Assembly (NCBI GenBank): GCA_963821935.1
Contig: CAWGFM010000002.1
Span: 62,001-126,000 of the forward strand
DNA: 64,000 bases
Source: JAOUEA01 sp963821935
Lineage (GTDB): Bacteria; Actinomycetota; UBA4738; HRBIN12
Direction of reading: 5' to 3'
A model generated the notes under the pieces. It saw only the letters and a list, made by a program, of their open reading frames with translations, was not told the DNA's origin and did no database searches. A program made the translations under genes and the position numbers. Of the stretch, positions 8,907-17,367 are shown in pieces. Position 1 is the first letter of the stretch. Every line of letters starts with the position of its first letter.

Positions 8907-8935
8907 ACATCGGTCCCGCTTCGGCGGGACCGATG
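8907..8935. terminator. Strong hairpin between convergent genes
   Basis: A perfect 13-bp stem, ACATCGGTCCCGC pairing with GCGGGACCGATGT, closed by a TTCG tetraloop and followed on the plus strand by CGTT. It lies between the channel-like gene (+) and the nitroreductase gene (-), so it probably terminates both. Confidence 0.85.
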
Positions 8936-8980
8936 TCGTTCGTGGGGCACCAGGGACATGACGTGCACCAGGCGCGGGTC

Positions 8981-9580
8981 TCACCAGGCGTTGCGATGGA
9001 TCTGGTCCTGGAGCGGTCGGCGTTCGCGGCTCTGCCAGGAACCGGTCGGTCGCTCGTCCTCAGCCCGGTAGCCGAACCCGATGATGCCGATCGGCCGCAT
9101 GTCGCCGGGCACGCCGAAGCGGTCGAGCAGCGTTCGCTCACCGTGCGTGATGCCGAAGAACCAGCCGCCGAGGCCTTCCTCCACTGCGGCGAGCAGCATC
9201 AGCATCGATGCCATCGCGGCGTCGATGTCCCAGAACTTCACGGGCCAGCGTTCTGCCTCGTCCATGCCGAACGCGATCTTGTCAGGCTGGGAGTACCGCT
9301 GGGTGTACCGGGCAGGATCCGGGAGCGGCACGACGATCACCGTTGGGCCCGCCGCCACGTCCTCTGCGGCCCAGCCGAACTCCGGATCGCGCGTGATCGA
9401 CCAGAACTCACCCACGGTCTCGCTGGTGTCGAGCACCAGGAGTTCGAGTCCCTGCGAGAAGCCTGCCGATGGTGCGCGACGCCCCACGTCGATGATGCGA
9501 TCGATCACCGTCGACGGGACCCGCCGTTGATCGAACCGTCGCACCATCCGCCGATGGCCGACCACATCGAGGAACTCCAT
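8981..9580 (-). CDS. Nitroreductase-family flavoprotein
   Basis: A 199-residue FMN-dependent oxidoreductase. The N-terminal HRRMVRRFDQRRVP and RRAPSAGFSQG are the usual FMN-phosphate-binding region, and GGWFFGITHGE plus IGIIGFGYRAEDER form the C-terminal core. Substrate specificity cannot be read from sequence. It lies 16 nt downstream of the carboxypeptidase gene but has its own TAGGCT box 8 nt before the ATG, so it may be transcribed both ways. The start ATG at 9580 has no ribosome site. Confidence 0.85.
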   Translation of the reverse strand: MEFLDVVGHRRMVRRFDQRRVPSTVIDRIIDVGRRAPSAGFSQGLELLVLDTSETVGEFWSITRDPEFGWAAEDVAAGPTVIVVPLPDPARYTQRYSQPDKIAFGMDEAERWPVKFWDIDAAMASMLMLLAAVEEGLGGWFFGITHGERTLLDRFGVPGDMRPIGIIGFGYRAEDERPTGSWQSRERRPLQDQIHRNAW

Positions 9581-9588
9581 GGGCCGCG

Positions 9589-9594
9589 AGCCTA
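9589..9594 (-). promoter_or_regulatory. -10 box TAGGCT of the nitroreductase gene, leaderless
   Basis: TAGGCT on the minus strand lies 8 nt before the ATG at 9580, immediately before the stop codon of the upstream carboxypeptidase gene. Confidence 0.45.
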
Positions 9595-9596
9595 GC

Positions 9597-10934
9597 TCAT
9601 GCGAGCCCGAGGGACCCGATGTGGGCCGCAGCGATGGCCCGGACCACGGAGTCCTCGATCACGGTGGCGGCAGCCTTCGACGTGCCACGGCTGAGGACCG
9701 AGAACGCCACCAGGCTGCCGCCCGCGTCGCGGACGTAGCCCGACAGCGCCGAGACCGGCGTGACGAACAACGTGCCGGTCTTGGCTCGCACGTCCACTCC
9801 CGCGAGTCGTCCTGCCATCGTCCCCTCACCGGGCGACGGCAGGGAACGGAACAAGGCCGGCCACCAGGGCCGCTCGTAGGCACGAACCAGGAGCGTCACC
9901 AGATCCACGGCGCTCGCTCGGTTGCGATGCGAAAGCCCCGATCCATCGAACACGACCGCCCGCGCACCGAGGTTCGCCGCCCACGATTCGATGGCACGTG
10001 CGCCACCCGCGGTGGAACCCTGCCCGTCCGACGGCTGCGCATCGAGCGCCTTCGTCATCATCTCGGCGTCGAAGTTGATCGATCCGTGGTTCTGCCGCTC
10101 CACGATGGACGTGAGCGGCGCCGATCGAACGGCGGCGAGTGGACGCAACCGCCTCGACGTGCCACCTGCCTTCGGGGGCCCTTCGACCACGATGCCGACG
10201 TGACGAAGGGACGCCGTCAGCGACGTCGCCGCCGCGATCTCGGGTGGATCACTGCCGTTGCTGCCTTCGAAGGCCAGCGCGGTCGTTCGGGCCACGTATC
10301 GACGCGAGACATCCCGGATCCATCCGGGAGCCCACCACCCCCGGTCGAACGCTCGCCGATCCCCGACGATCGAGCCGGTGATCCGACGCACCCCTCGTCG
10401 TCCGATCCGGGATGCCAGATGTTCGAGCGCGGAGGCATCCAGCTCCGGGTCGCCACCTCCGACGAGCCACAGATCACCCCGAATGACCCCTCGTCGAGCA
10501 CGGTCGAGCGACGCTGCCACCGTGGCGAACCGATGTCGAGGTCCGAACGTCTCGAGCGCGGCCATCGTCGTGAGGAGCTTCTGGTTGGAGGCCGGGATCC
10601 GGGGCACGCGAGCGTTGTGGGTGAAGGCGATGCGCCCACCGGTACCGACGGCGACGGACACCCCTCGTGTCCGGCCCAGGGCCCGCCTCAGGGCCAGCGC
10701 CCACGGGGCGTGCGAACGTTCGATCGGGAGTGGGGAGCGTGCAGCGACCGGAGGCTCGAGAGGTTCGTTGGCGGTCGGTGCAGGAGGCGACACTGCCGGA
10801 GCCGGCGGGGGACGAGGATCGGACGGGTGGACGGATCTCGCGTTCCCGACCTCGACGACGGTGCCTCCGCATCCCGAGGCCGTGACCCATGCCAGGAGCG
10901 CGAAGCAGACGGCGACCCGGCACGCGCGGGGCAT
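9597..10934 (-). CDS. dacB: D-alanyl-D-alanine carboxypeptidase/endopeptidase, PBP4 type (peptidase S13)
   Basis: An exported penicillin-binding protein that trims or hydrolyses peptidoglycan cross-links. About 445 residues. The signal peptide ends TASGCGG, possibly a lipobox. A Pro/Ala-rich linker leads to the catalytic domain with SNQK (SxxK nucleophile motif, in RIPASNQKLLTT), DGSGLSHRN (SxN region) and AKTGT (KTG motif), the standard S13 set. The ATG at 10934 is preferred. A GTG at 10952 in frame gives six more residues. It heads a two-gene run with the nitroreductase gene. Confidence 0.88.
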   Translation of the reverse strand: MPRACRVAVCFALLAWVTASGCGGTVVEVGNARSVHPSDPRPPPAPAVSPPAPTANEPLEPPVAARSPLPIERSHAPWALALRRALGRTRGVSVAVGTGGRIAFTHNARVPRIPASNQKLLTTMAALETFGPRHRFATVAASLDRARRGVIRGDLWLVGGGDPELDASALEHLASRIGRRGVRRITGSIVGDRRAFDRGWWAPGWIRDVSRRYVARTTALAFEGSNGSDPPEIAAATSLTASLRHVGIVVEGPPKAGGTSRRLRPLAAVRSAPLTSIVERQNHGSINFDAEMMTKALDAQPSDGQGSTAGGARAIESWAANLGARAVVFDGSGLSHRNRASAVDLVTLLVRAYERPWWPALFRSLPSPGEGTMAGRLAGVDVRAKTGTLFVTPVSALSGYVRDAGGSLVAFSVLSRGTSKAAATVIEDSVVRAIAAAHIGSLGLA

Positions 10935-11034
10935 CCCGCGAGCAGCTCCCACGCACCAACGACGCGCCGCAGGGTCGCGGTGTTGCGGATGGGCGGCGAT
11001 CCGGGGGTGCGTCAGGCGCCGCGAACCGACTCGA

Positions 11035-11913
11035 TCAGTAGTCCCCGCCGGCCATGACCTGCCCCAGATCCGTGACTTCGTCGGCAGGTGGGATCGGCAG
11101 TTCGACGTCGATGTCGTAGTCCGATATCTCCATGTTCATCCGCATGGAGAACGCTCCAGCGGCGCCGGAGGATGCCTCCATGCTGAACGACATCCGCCGC
11201 ACGAGCCCGTCCTCGTCGATCCAGACATCGATCGGCACGTCGGTGGTGCCCATGATCTTCCTCGCCTGGGCCAAGGCCTGTCGTGCGTCGGCATCGGCTT
11301 CGGCTGACAGGCGGTCGAGGGCTTCCTGCATGTCGGCGCTGCCCCGATAGTGCGTGGTCTCGAAGCCGGCAACCGTCTCGGTGCCCACCACCTCCGCGTC
11401 CGTGATGCCCTCGAGATATGCGAACGAGGACGTGGGGTCGTTCTGGCCCTGCGACAGCGCCACCAGGCTGTCGAAGCCCGGCGCCACCTGGTCGATGTCC
11501 ATGGAGACCCACTCGGTGGGCAGTCCTTGGGCTCCCGCGAGGTCCGGCATCCGCAGATAGAAGGTCGATCCGTCCAGGATCAACTCCATCTCGGCGCCTG
11601 CGGGCATGCCCGGCAGTTCGCCGAATCGGTAGGTCGCGTGCATGGCCAGCGGATCGGTGGAGAACTCTCCATCGCCCGTGGCGGAGATGCTCTGTCCCTG
11701 CGCATCGATGCTCATGTCGAACGTCATCCGCATCGAGTCGACAGTCTCGACCTGTCGGGACACCGCTCGGATCAGCGCCACCGGATCGGTCTCGCCCTTG
11801 GCGCCGATGCCGCGGTCCCCAGACGCGTCGCTCGGCGGCGATGAGCACGCCGCCAGGACGGCGATGGACAGTGCGACGGCGGGCAGGGCGCGAACGATCC
11901 GAAGGGTCTTCAT
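11035..11913 (-). CDS. Secreted lipoprotein, LppX/LprG-like
   Basis: A 292-residue protein with signal peptide and lipobox VLAACSS. The mature part resembles LppX_LprAFG lipoproteins: PVALIRAVSRQVETVDSMRM, then beta-strand-rich GDGEFSTDPLAMHATYRF and MELILDGSTFYLRMPD. Relatives bind acylated lipids and move them across the actinobacterial envelope. The fold match is by pattern only. It ends in GQVMAGGDY. It lies downstream of the cspA terminator and is transcribed in the same direction. Confidence 0.7.
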   Translation of the reverse strand: MKTLRIVRALPAVALSIAVLAACSSPPSDASGDRGIGAKGETDPVALIRAVSRQVETVDSMRMTFDMSIDAQGQSISATGDGEFSTDPLAMHATYRFGELPGMPAGAEMELILDGSTFYLRMPDLAGAQGLPTEWVSMDIDQVAPGFDSLVALSQGQNDPTSSFAYLEGITDAEVVGTETVAGFETTHYRGSADMQEALDRLSAEADADARQALAQARKIMGTTDVPIDVWIDEDGLVRRMSFSMEASSGAAGAFSMRMNMEISDYDIDVELPIPPADEVTDLGQVMAGGDY

Positions 11914-11953
11914 GACGCAGGTATCGTCTGCATCGAGCCGAAACGTGAGCGCG

Positions 11954-11974
11954 CTGGCCTGAGAAACAGGCCAG
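11954..11974. repeat. Short inverted repeat upstream of the LppX-like gene
   Basis: CTGGCCTG and CAGGCCAG form an 8-bp stem around AGAAA. It lies between the cspA terminator and the lipoprotein start, and may be a second terminator element. Confidence 0.35.
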
Positions 11975-11992
11975 AGGAACAGAGGAAACAGG

Positions 11993-12020
11993 AAGGCCCG
12001 GCGCCGTAGCGCCGGGCCTT
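11993..12020 (-). terminator. Terminator of cspA
   Basis: A perfect 12-bp stem, AAGGCCCGGCGC with GCGCCGGGCCTT, around CGTA. On the minus strand it is followed by a T-rich stretch (TTCCTGTTTCC), as expected for an intrinsic terminator 30 nt after the cspA stop. Confidence 0.85.
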
Positions 12021-12050
12021 GCCTGGTACTCGTAGGAGCTTGGTCTGCGG

Positions 12051-12254
12051 CTAGACGCCGCGGACGTTCGCAGCCTGGGGACCCTTCTGGCCCTGAGTCA
12101 CGTCGAATTCGACCTTCTGACCCTCTTCCAGGTTGCGGTAGCCCTCGCCTTCGATGGCGCTGAAGTGAACGAACACGTCGGCGCTGCCATCTTCGGGAGT
12201 GATGAATCCGAACCCCTTCTCGGGGTTGAACCACTTCACGGTACCGGTTGCCAT
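12051..12254 (-). CDS. cspA: Cold-shock protein, CspA family
   Basis: A 67-residue single-stranded nucleic-acid-binding OB-fold protein acting as an RNA chaperone. MATGTVKWFNPEKGFGFI contains RNP1 (KGFGFI) and VFVHFSAI contains RNP2. The start is the ATG at 12254, because AGGAGG lies 7 nt upstream; a second ATG at 12260 is too close to that site. An upstream leader of unknown length runs toward the divergent haemoglobin gene. Confidence 0.95.
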   Translation of the reverse strand: MATGTVKWFNPEKGFGFITPEDGSADVFVHFSAIEGEGYRNLEEGQKVEFDVTQGQKGPQAANVRGV

Positions 12255-12437
12255 TGGCATTCCCTCCTTCCTTCGCCGTCCCGGCCTTGGAGCTGCCGTT
12301 CGGGCGCCGGCGTGACATCCGCCGGTGTGAGGGAACTGCTCGAAGCGAACCGCGATCGTACCCTCGCGACGCACACTACCAGCACCCTGGGACGTCGTGC
12401 TCGCAACGGATCTCGCCGGGCGTCACCCCGCCGACCG

Positions 12438-12443
12438 TAGACT
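12438..12443 (+). promoter_or_regulatory. -10 box TAGACT of the haemoglobin gene, leaderless
   Basis: TAGACT lies 8 nt before the GTG at 12452, with no ribosome site between. Confidence 0.5.
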
Positions 12444-12451
12444 CCTGAACC

Positions 12452-12832
12452 GTGTCGGAGGCGACCCTCTACGAAGCGGCGGGCGGGATGGTGTTCTTCG
12501 AGGCGCTGGTCGACCGCTTCTACGACGGCGTCGAGGCCGATCCCGTGCTCTTGTCGCTGTATCCGCAGCCCGACGACCTGGCGCCCGCCCGCCGGCACCT
12601 CACCCTGTTCCTGGCGCAGTACTGGGGCGGCCCCACCACGTACGGCGACGAGCGCGGACACCCTCGGCTGCGCATGCGGCACGTGCCGTTCGCCATCGGG
12701 CCGGAGGCTCGCGATCACTGGCTCGAGTGCATGAACCGGGCGATCGCCGACCTGGATCCACCGGCTCCGATCGCGGAGCGACTGACCGAGTACTTCGCGT
12801 TCGCCGCCGAGAGCATGCGCAACCGAGACTGA
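12452..12832 (+). CDS. glbO: Truncated haemoglobin, group II
   Basis: A 126-residue haem protein binding O2 or detoxifying NO. FYDGVEADPVL carries the B10 Tyr region, AQYWGGPTTYGDERGHPRLRMRH contains the group II hallmark YWGGP and ends with the proximal F8 His, and DHWLECM supplies the G-helix Trp (G8) typical of this group. The start is a GTG with a TAGACT box 8 nt upstream. It converges on the SURF1 gene. Confidence 0.92.
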   Translation: MSEATLYEAAGGMVFFEALVDRFYDGVEADPVLLSLYPQPDDLAPARRHLTLFLAQYWGGPTTYGDERGHPRLRMRHVPFAIGPEARDHWLECMNRAIADLDPPAPIAERLTEYFAFAAESMRNRD

Positions 12833-12841
12833 CGGACCGCG

Positions 12842-13603
12842 CTAGGACCGGTCGGCGAGGGTCGTTCCACGGCGGTCGCGTACTTCCTTGCGTGCCAGGA
12901 CGACGTATCCGATCGCGGCGATCGCGCCGAACGCGAACCACTGGAACGCGTAGCTCAGGTGCGGACCCTCGTCCAACGTGGGGGGCGGCACCACGGCGGG
13001 CAGGTCATGGGATTGCCCGGGCGACTGCTCCTGCAACGTCAGGTACCACGGCACCAGGTCGTAGGGCACCTGCGCCCCGATCGCGGTCAGGTCGACCTTC
13101 GTGAAGGTGGTGGCCTCTCGGACGCCGGGGTCTTCAGCGTTCGCGTTCGAGTCCGCCCCGGGTTCATCCGGCGACAGGAAGCCGGACACCTGCACGTGTC
13201 CCCGGGGCGGAGTGGCCGGCGCGATCGGGGGCGTGTCCAGATCGAACGGAACCCATCCACGGTCGACGAGCACCGCGCGGCCATCGGCAAGGACGAGTGG
13301 CGTCAAGACGTGGTTGCCCGGGCGGCTGTCGAGGGCGCGTCCGTACAGCAGGACTTCGTTCGAAGGGTCGTAGCGCCCGTCGGCCGTGGCGCGTCGGAAC
13401 GCGAGCTGCGGGTCGCCGGACGCCAGCAACGACTCCACAGGCACCGGCTCGATCGCCATCCCCGTGGTGAAACGATCGTTGGCCGACCGACGGCCCTCCA
13501 GCCGGTCGAGCTGCCAGAAGCCGAGCCGCACACACAGCGCCACAACGAGCACGGCGAAGACGGTGACGGCGATCCACCGGGGCGAGAGCAACGAGCGAGG
13601 CAT
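12842..13603 (-). CDS. SURF1-family cytochrome c oxidase assembly protein
   Basis: A 253-residue protein with an N-terminal membrane helix (about residues 10-28, followed by GFWQLDRLEGRRSAND) and a C-terminal helix (AFQWFAFGAIAAIGYVVLA). The extracytoplasmic domain has LVDRGWVPFD and the conserved WYLTLQE region. SURF1 proteins help insert haem into aa3-type terminal oxidase. The gene follows the SDR gene by 11 nt. No oxidase genes are in the window. Confidence 0.9.
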   Translation of the reverse strand: MPRSLLSPRWIAVTVFAVLVVALCVRLGFWQLDRLEGRRSANDRFTTGMAIEPVPVESLLASGDPQLAFRRATADGRYDPSNEVLLYGRALDSRPGNHVLTPLVLADGRAVLVDRGWVPFDLDTPPIAPATPPRGHVQVSGFLSPDEPGADSNANAEDPGVREATTFTKVDLTAIGAQVPYDLVPWYLTLQEQSPGQSHDLPAVVPPPTLDEGPHLSYAFQWFAFGAIAAIGYVVLARKEVRDRRGTTLADRS

Positions 13604-13614
13604 CGCGGGTTGCC

Positions 13615-14394
13615 CTACGGACCCTTCATCTCCTGGATCGTGTTGCCTCCGTCGACGACGATCGATTGCCCGGTCACATAGCTGGCTCGTTCGGACGCCA
13701 GGAACGCCACGACCTCGGCGACCTCGGCCGGTGTGCCCGAGCGCGACAACGGCGTGTGCTCGCCCGCCACGGCCTCCGGCGGCGTTTGCGAGCCGCTGGC
13801 GATCCAGCCCGGTGCCACCGAGTTCGCGGTGATGCCGGCCCCGCCAAGCTCGATGGCAAGACCCCGCATCAAGCCGTCCATGCCCGCCTTCGCGGCACCG
13901 TAGCCGACAGAACCAGGGATCGTGACCACGGGCCCGGTCACGGACGACACCATGACGATACGGCCCCATCCTGCCTCGGCCATGCCCGGCGCGACGCATC
14001 GGGTGACGTTGTAGGCCGTCTGCAGGTTCAGTGCGATGTCGAGGTCCCAATCGGCATCGGCGAGGTCCAGGAAGTCCGAGGAGATCTCGCCTTCCATCCC
14101 GACGTTCACCATGCCGGCGTTGTTCACCACGATGTCGATGCGGCCGAACAGCTCGAGCACTTCCGCCACGGTGCGCCGGACCTGCTCGCGATCGGTGAGG
14201 TCGGCGATGAAGCCGGCGGACCCGTACCCGAGGTCGTCGAGCGTTGCAGCGCGCTCGTGGATCCGATCGGTGGTCGAGGTGATGGCCAGGACCGCGCCCT
14301 CACGTCCCAACACCCGGGCACAGGCGAACCCGATGCCCGTAGCGCTTCCGGCACCAGTGATCAGGGCCACTTTGTCGCGCGATTCGCCTTCCAT
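13615..14394 (-). CDS. Short-chain dehydrogenase/reductase
   Basis: A 259-residue NAD(P)-dependent oxidoreductase of classical SDR type. The cofactor motif TGAGSATGIG, NNAG, the catalytic Ser in MVSSVTG and YGAAK (YxxxK) are all present, plus SYVTGQSIVVDGG near the C-terminus. The substrate is not predictable. The start at 14394 has a TACAGT box 7 nt upstream and no ribosome site. Confidence 0.9.
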   Translation of the reverse strand: MEGESRDKVALITGAGSATGIGFACARVLGREGAVLAITSTTDRIHERAATLDDLGYGSAGFIADLTDREQVRRTVAEVLELFGRIDIVVNNAGMVNVGMEGEISSDFLDLADADWDLDIALNLQTAYNVTRCVAPGMAEAGWGRIVMVSSVTGPVVTIPGSVGYGAAKAGMDGLMRGLAIELGGAGITANSVAPGWIASGSQTPPEAVAGEHTPLSRSGTPAEVAEVVAFLASERASYVTGQSIVVDGGNTIQEMKGP

Positions 14395-14401
14395 GGAACT
14401 C

Positions 14402-14407
14402 ACTGTA
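14402..14407 (-). promoter_or_regulatory. -10 box TACAGT of the SDR gene, leaderless
   Basis: TACAGT on the minus strand, 7 nt before the ATG at 14394. Confidence 0.45.
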
Positions 14408-14511
14408 TCCCTCAACTTCCCATACCCCTGCTGCCGATACCTCCGGAGAGAAACGGCGCGGCGGGGCCCGGCATGAGGCGGGTGGCTTCCGCGACGGAGA
14501 AGGGGTGGAGC

Positions 14512-14712
14512 ATGTTCCTGAGACAGTTCGTTCGCGCTCAGGTCTGGAAGGCGACGCTTCGCGACCGGTTGCTGGAGGCCCGGGGCGCGACCGCCGTCGA
14601 GTACGCATTGATGCTGGGTCTGATCGCCATGGCGATCTTCGCGTCGGTCGCGTTCCTGGGTACCCAGACCGCCGAGCCGTTCACGCAGGTCGATTTCGAC
14701 CCTCCCCCGTAG
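14512..14712 (+). CDS. Flp/Fap-type pilin
   Basis: A 66-residue prepilin-like protein. The stretch EARGATAVEYALMLGLIAMA is the Flp pilin hallmark: a Gly-Ala cleavage region, the conserved Glu five residues into the mature chain, and a hydrophobic assembly helix. A ribosome-site-like GGGGTGGAG precedes the ATG. An ATG at 14474 would add 13 residues. No Tad secretion, prepilin peptidase or ATPase genes lie nearby, so the assembly machine must be elsewhere. Confidence 0.85.
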   Translation: MFLRQFVRAQVWKATLRDRLLEARGATAVEYALMLGLIAMAIFASVAFLGTQTAEPFTQVDFDPPP

Positions 14713-14761
14713 GGTCCGTTCGTCCTCGCGGGCTCTCGAGAGCCGTCACGCCGTCATCGGC

Positions 14762-14767
14762 TAGGCT
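14762..14767 (+). promoter_or_regulatory. -10 box TAGGCT of the zinc-ribbon gene
   Basis: TAGGCT lies 10 nt before the ATG at 14778, so the 5' leader would be at most a few bases. Confidence 0.4.
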
Positions 14768-14777
14768 GCCGCCTGCC

Positions 14778-15482
14778 ATGACGATGGAACGGTTGCTGCA
14801 GTTGCAAGGGGTCGATTCCACGCTGGACCGACTCCGCAGTCGCCGCCGCCAGTTGGAGTCGGGGGAAGCCATCGCGGCCGCGCGGGCGGCCGCCGACGCC
14901 GCGGAACGCACGTTCGGTGAGTTCCGGCTCAAGCTGGACGAGCTCGGCCGGGATCAGGGCCGCTACGAGCACGAGATCGATTCGATGACCCAGAAGGAGA
15001 AGGCGGAGCAGACGCGTCTCTACGACGGGTCGGTCGCCAACGCCAAGGAGCTCGAGGCGCTCCAACACGACGTCGCGAACCTGCAGAAGCGCCGCTCGGG
15101 GCGCGAGGACGAGCTCCTGGTCCTCATGGAGCAGCGCGAGCAACTCGAAGGAGGCGCGACCCAGGCCGAGGCACGATCCTCGGAGCTGCGCACGGTCGTG
15201 GACCAGGTCGTGTCGGCGTCGGAACAGGAGTCGGCCAGCGTCGCCGCCGATCTCGCATCGGCCACCGCCGAGCGGGAAGGGATCGCGGCCCAGATCGATC
15301 CGGAGACCCTGGAGCTGTACGAGGACCTGCGCACCCATAAGAAAGGGGTCGCCGCCGCCGCGTTGATCGACGGCGTGTGCCAGGGCTGTCACGAACAGCT
15401 CTCCGCGATGCAGTTGGACAAGCTCAAGAAGACCGATGGCCTGCGGAGGTGTGAGCACTGCCGGCGGATCCTGGTCTTCTGA
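14778..15482 (+). CDS. CT398-like coiled-coil protein with C-terminal zinc ribbon
   Basis: A 234-residue protein. Residues about 5-180 form a long heptad-rich coiled coil, followed by a four-Cys zinc ribbon: CQGCH and, 23 residues later, CEHCRR. This layout (zf-RING_7, formerly DUF164) is widespread in actinobacteria, where the gene is commonly next to an RNase H gene, as here (5-nt gap). The biochemical role is not settled. Start is the ATG at 14778; a second in-frame ATG follows two codons later. Confidence 0.85.
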   Translation: MTMERLLQLQGVDSTLDRLRSRRRQLESGEAIAAARAAADAAERTFGEFRLKLDELGRDQGRYEHEIDSMTQKEKAEQTRLYDGSVANAKELEALQHDVANLQKRRSGREDELLVLMEQREQLEGGATQAEARSSELRTVVDQVVSASEQESASVAADLASATAEREGIAAQIDPETLELYEDLRTHKKGVAAAALIDGVCQGCHEQLSAMQLDKLKKTDGLRRCEHCRRILVF

Positions 15483-15487
15483 AGGTC

Positions 15488-15880
15488 ATGTGTGATGGCG
15501 CGGCACGCGGCAACCCAGGGCCGGCGGGGATCGGCGTCCAGATCACCGACGCCGACGGTGTGGTGCTCGCCGAGATCGCCGATGGCATCGGCGAGACCAC
15601 GAACAACGTGGCTGAGTACACCGCCGCGATCGAGGGGCTCAAGCGAGCCAAGGAGCTCGGTGCCACGCGTGTGCACCTATTGAGCGATTCGCTCTTGCTG
15701 ATCAATCAGCTGACCGGACGGTTCCGGGTCAAGACCGCGCACCTGCAGCCCCTGCATCGCCAGGCTCGGGCGCTGGCTGCCGGGTTCGATCACGTGGAGT
15801 ACGAGCATGTCCGGCGTGAGCGCAATACCGAGGCCGACCGGCTCGCGAACGAGGGCGTCGACGCCTGGCTCGCGCTCTAG
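15488..15880 (+). CDS. Ribonuclease HI-family protein
   Basis: A 130-residue RNase H-fold protein cleaving RNA in RNA-DNA hybrids. The catalytic carboxylates are in DGAARGNPGP, NNVAEYTAAIEG, LLSDSLLL and NTEADRLAN. The N-terminus is short: the DGA motif begins at residue 3, so the first strand is nearly missing compared with usual members. An alternative start further upstream would overlap the previous gene. GAAGG precedes the ATG. It is translationally close to the zinc-ribbon gene. Confidence 0.88.
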   Translation: MCDGAARGNPGPAGIGVQITDADGVVLAEIADGIGETTNNVAEYTAAIEGLKRAKELGATRVHLLSDSLLLINQLTGRFRVKTAHLQPLHRQARALAAGFDHVEYEHVRRERNTEADRLANEGVDAWLAL

Positions 15881-15916
15881 TCTTCTTCGGCGCTATCGCT
15901 CGCTGACGCTCGCTAC

Positions 15917-15984
15917 TTGAGCGCCAAGGCCGGTTCTCGATTGGGGCTCGATGACGTCGCTCGTGAGCGCCAAGGCTGGTTTTC
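15917..15984. repeat. Pair of 22-bp direct repeats
   Basis: GAGCGCCAAGGCCGGTTCTCGA at 15917-15938 is repeated with two C/T changes at 15963-15984, 46 nt apart. It sits between the convergent RNase H and lipoprotein genes. Function unknown. Confidence 0.6.
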
Positions 15985-15993
15985 GAGGCGGTG

Positions 15994-16932
15994 TCAGGGG
16001 CCTACTGATGGTGAGGCGGATGGATCGGCGATCGGGAGGGGTTGGATGACACCTTCCAGTGGGATCTCGACGGCCGGGAGGTCGTCCGCTCCGCCGAGTG
16101 ACTGGAACTCGAGACGGAGCAGGAGGCCGGTCGCGTCCGAGCGGGCGCGGAATGCCACCACGCCTTCGGCTGGCGCGCCGGATTCGATCGATGACAGCCC
16201 TTCGGTCACCTCGCCTGCTTCCTCCACGACGTCGCCTGCGCCGTTGACCAGGGACACGCCGCCGGCGGACAGCGCGATCGGTGATCCGCGCTCGACGGTG
16301 ACCACCAGGTTGAACTGCCAGGTCGGAACCGCGACGAACGAGTCGAGTGAGACCCGCAACCGAGAGCCATCCGCCAGGTCGACCTCATCCACCACCTGGA
16401 AGATGACGCTCATGGGGATGCCGTCCCGGTGGAAGTCCGTCACCTTCCAGTCGCCTCGAGGATCGGTGACGAACAACATCGGCCCGTCGAGCACCCACGT
16501 GAGCGGGATCGGTTCTCCTTGCGTGGGGGTGGCTTGCAGGTCGACCTGCGCCACCAGGTCGACCTCTCGGACGAACCGATCATCGGTGGTGACATCGACG
16601 AGCGACGCCCCGTGCGCGGGACCCACCACCGCCAGTGTCGCGCCCCCCACGATCGTCCCGGGGAACTGTTCGTTCTGGACGCCCATCCAGTGAGCCCACG
16701 CCGGCAGGGTGCGTCCCGCGACCAGGCCGCGCAGCGCCGAGGCGCGATCCTGACCTGCCGCGGCGTAGGCATCGACGAACGCGGCGGCGGTGCCTCGCAC
16801 GTCCGCCTGGATGACGGCCTCGGTGCCGGTCAGGTCCGCTTGGTCCGCAGGAGCGCCGGGCCCTTCCACCACCGTTGAGCACGCCGCCAGCGCCACCGCG
16901 GAGAGCCCCACCGCCATCACGATCGCGCGCAT
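15994..16932 (-). CDS. Hypothetical lipoprotein
   Basis: A 312-residue protein with a signal peptide and lipobox ALAACST. After it, an alpha/beta segment (residues about 45-85, RGTAAAFVDAYAAAGQDRAS) is followed by a beta-rich region with WVLDGPMLFVTDPRGDWKVTDF. No family is recognised. The ATG at 16932 has a TAGACT box 8 nt upstream, back to back with the rnpB promoter. Confidence 0.7.
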   Translation of the reverse strand: MRAIVMAVGLSAVALAACSTVVEGPGAPADQADLTGTEAVIQADVRGTAAAFVDAYAAAGQDRASALRGLVAGRTLPAWAHWMGVQNEQFPGTIVGGATLAVVGPAHGASLVDVTTDDRFVREVDLVAQVDLQATPTQGEPIPLTWVLDGPMLFVTDPRGDWKVTDFHRDGIPMSVIFQVVDEVDLADGSRLRVSLDSFVAVPTWQFNLVVTVERGSPIALSAGGVSLVNGAGDVVEEAGEVTEGLSSIESGAPAEGVVAFRARSDATGLLLRLEFQSLGGADDLPAVEIPLEGVIQPLPIADPSASPSVGP

Positions 16933-16940
16933 CGGGCCCG

Positions 16941-16946
16941 AGTCTA
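16941..16946 (-). promoter_or_regulatory. -10 box TAGACT of the lipoprotein gene, leaderless
   Basis: TAGACT on the minus strand, 8 nt before the ATG at 16932, about 7 nt from the divergent rnpB -10 box. Confidence 0.5.
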
Positions 16947-16952
16947 CGGGGG

Positions 16953-16958
16953 TATCCT
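16953..16958 (+). promoter_or_regulatory. -10 box TATCCT of rnpB
   Basis: TATCCT ends 6 nt before the 5' strand of RNase P RNA helix P1, placing the transcription start at about 16965. Confidence 0.6.
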
Positions 16959-16964
16959 CGCTGC

Positions 16965-17349
<385 letters not shown>

Positions 17350-17367
<18 letters not shown>

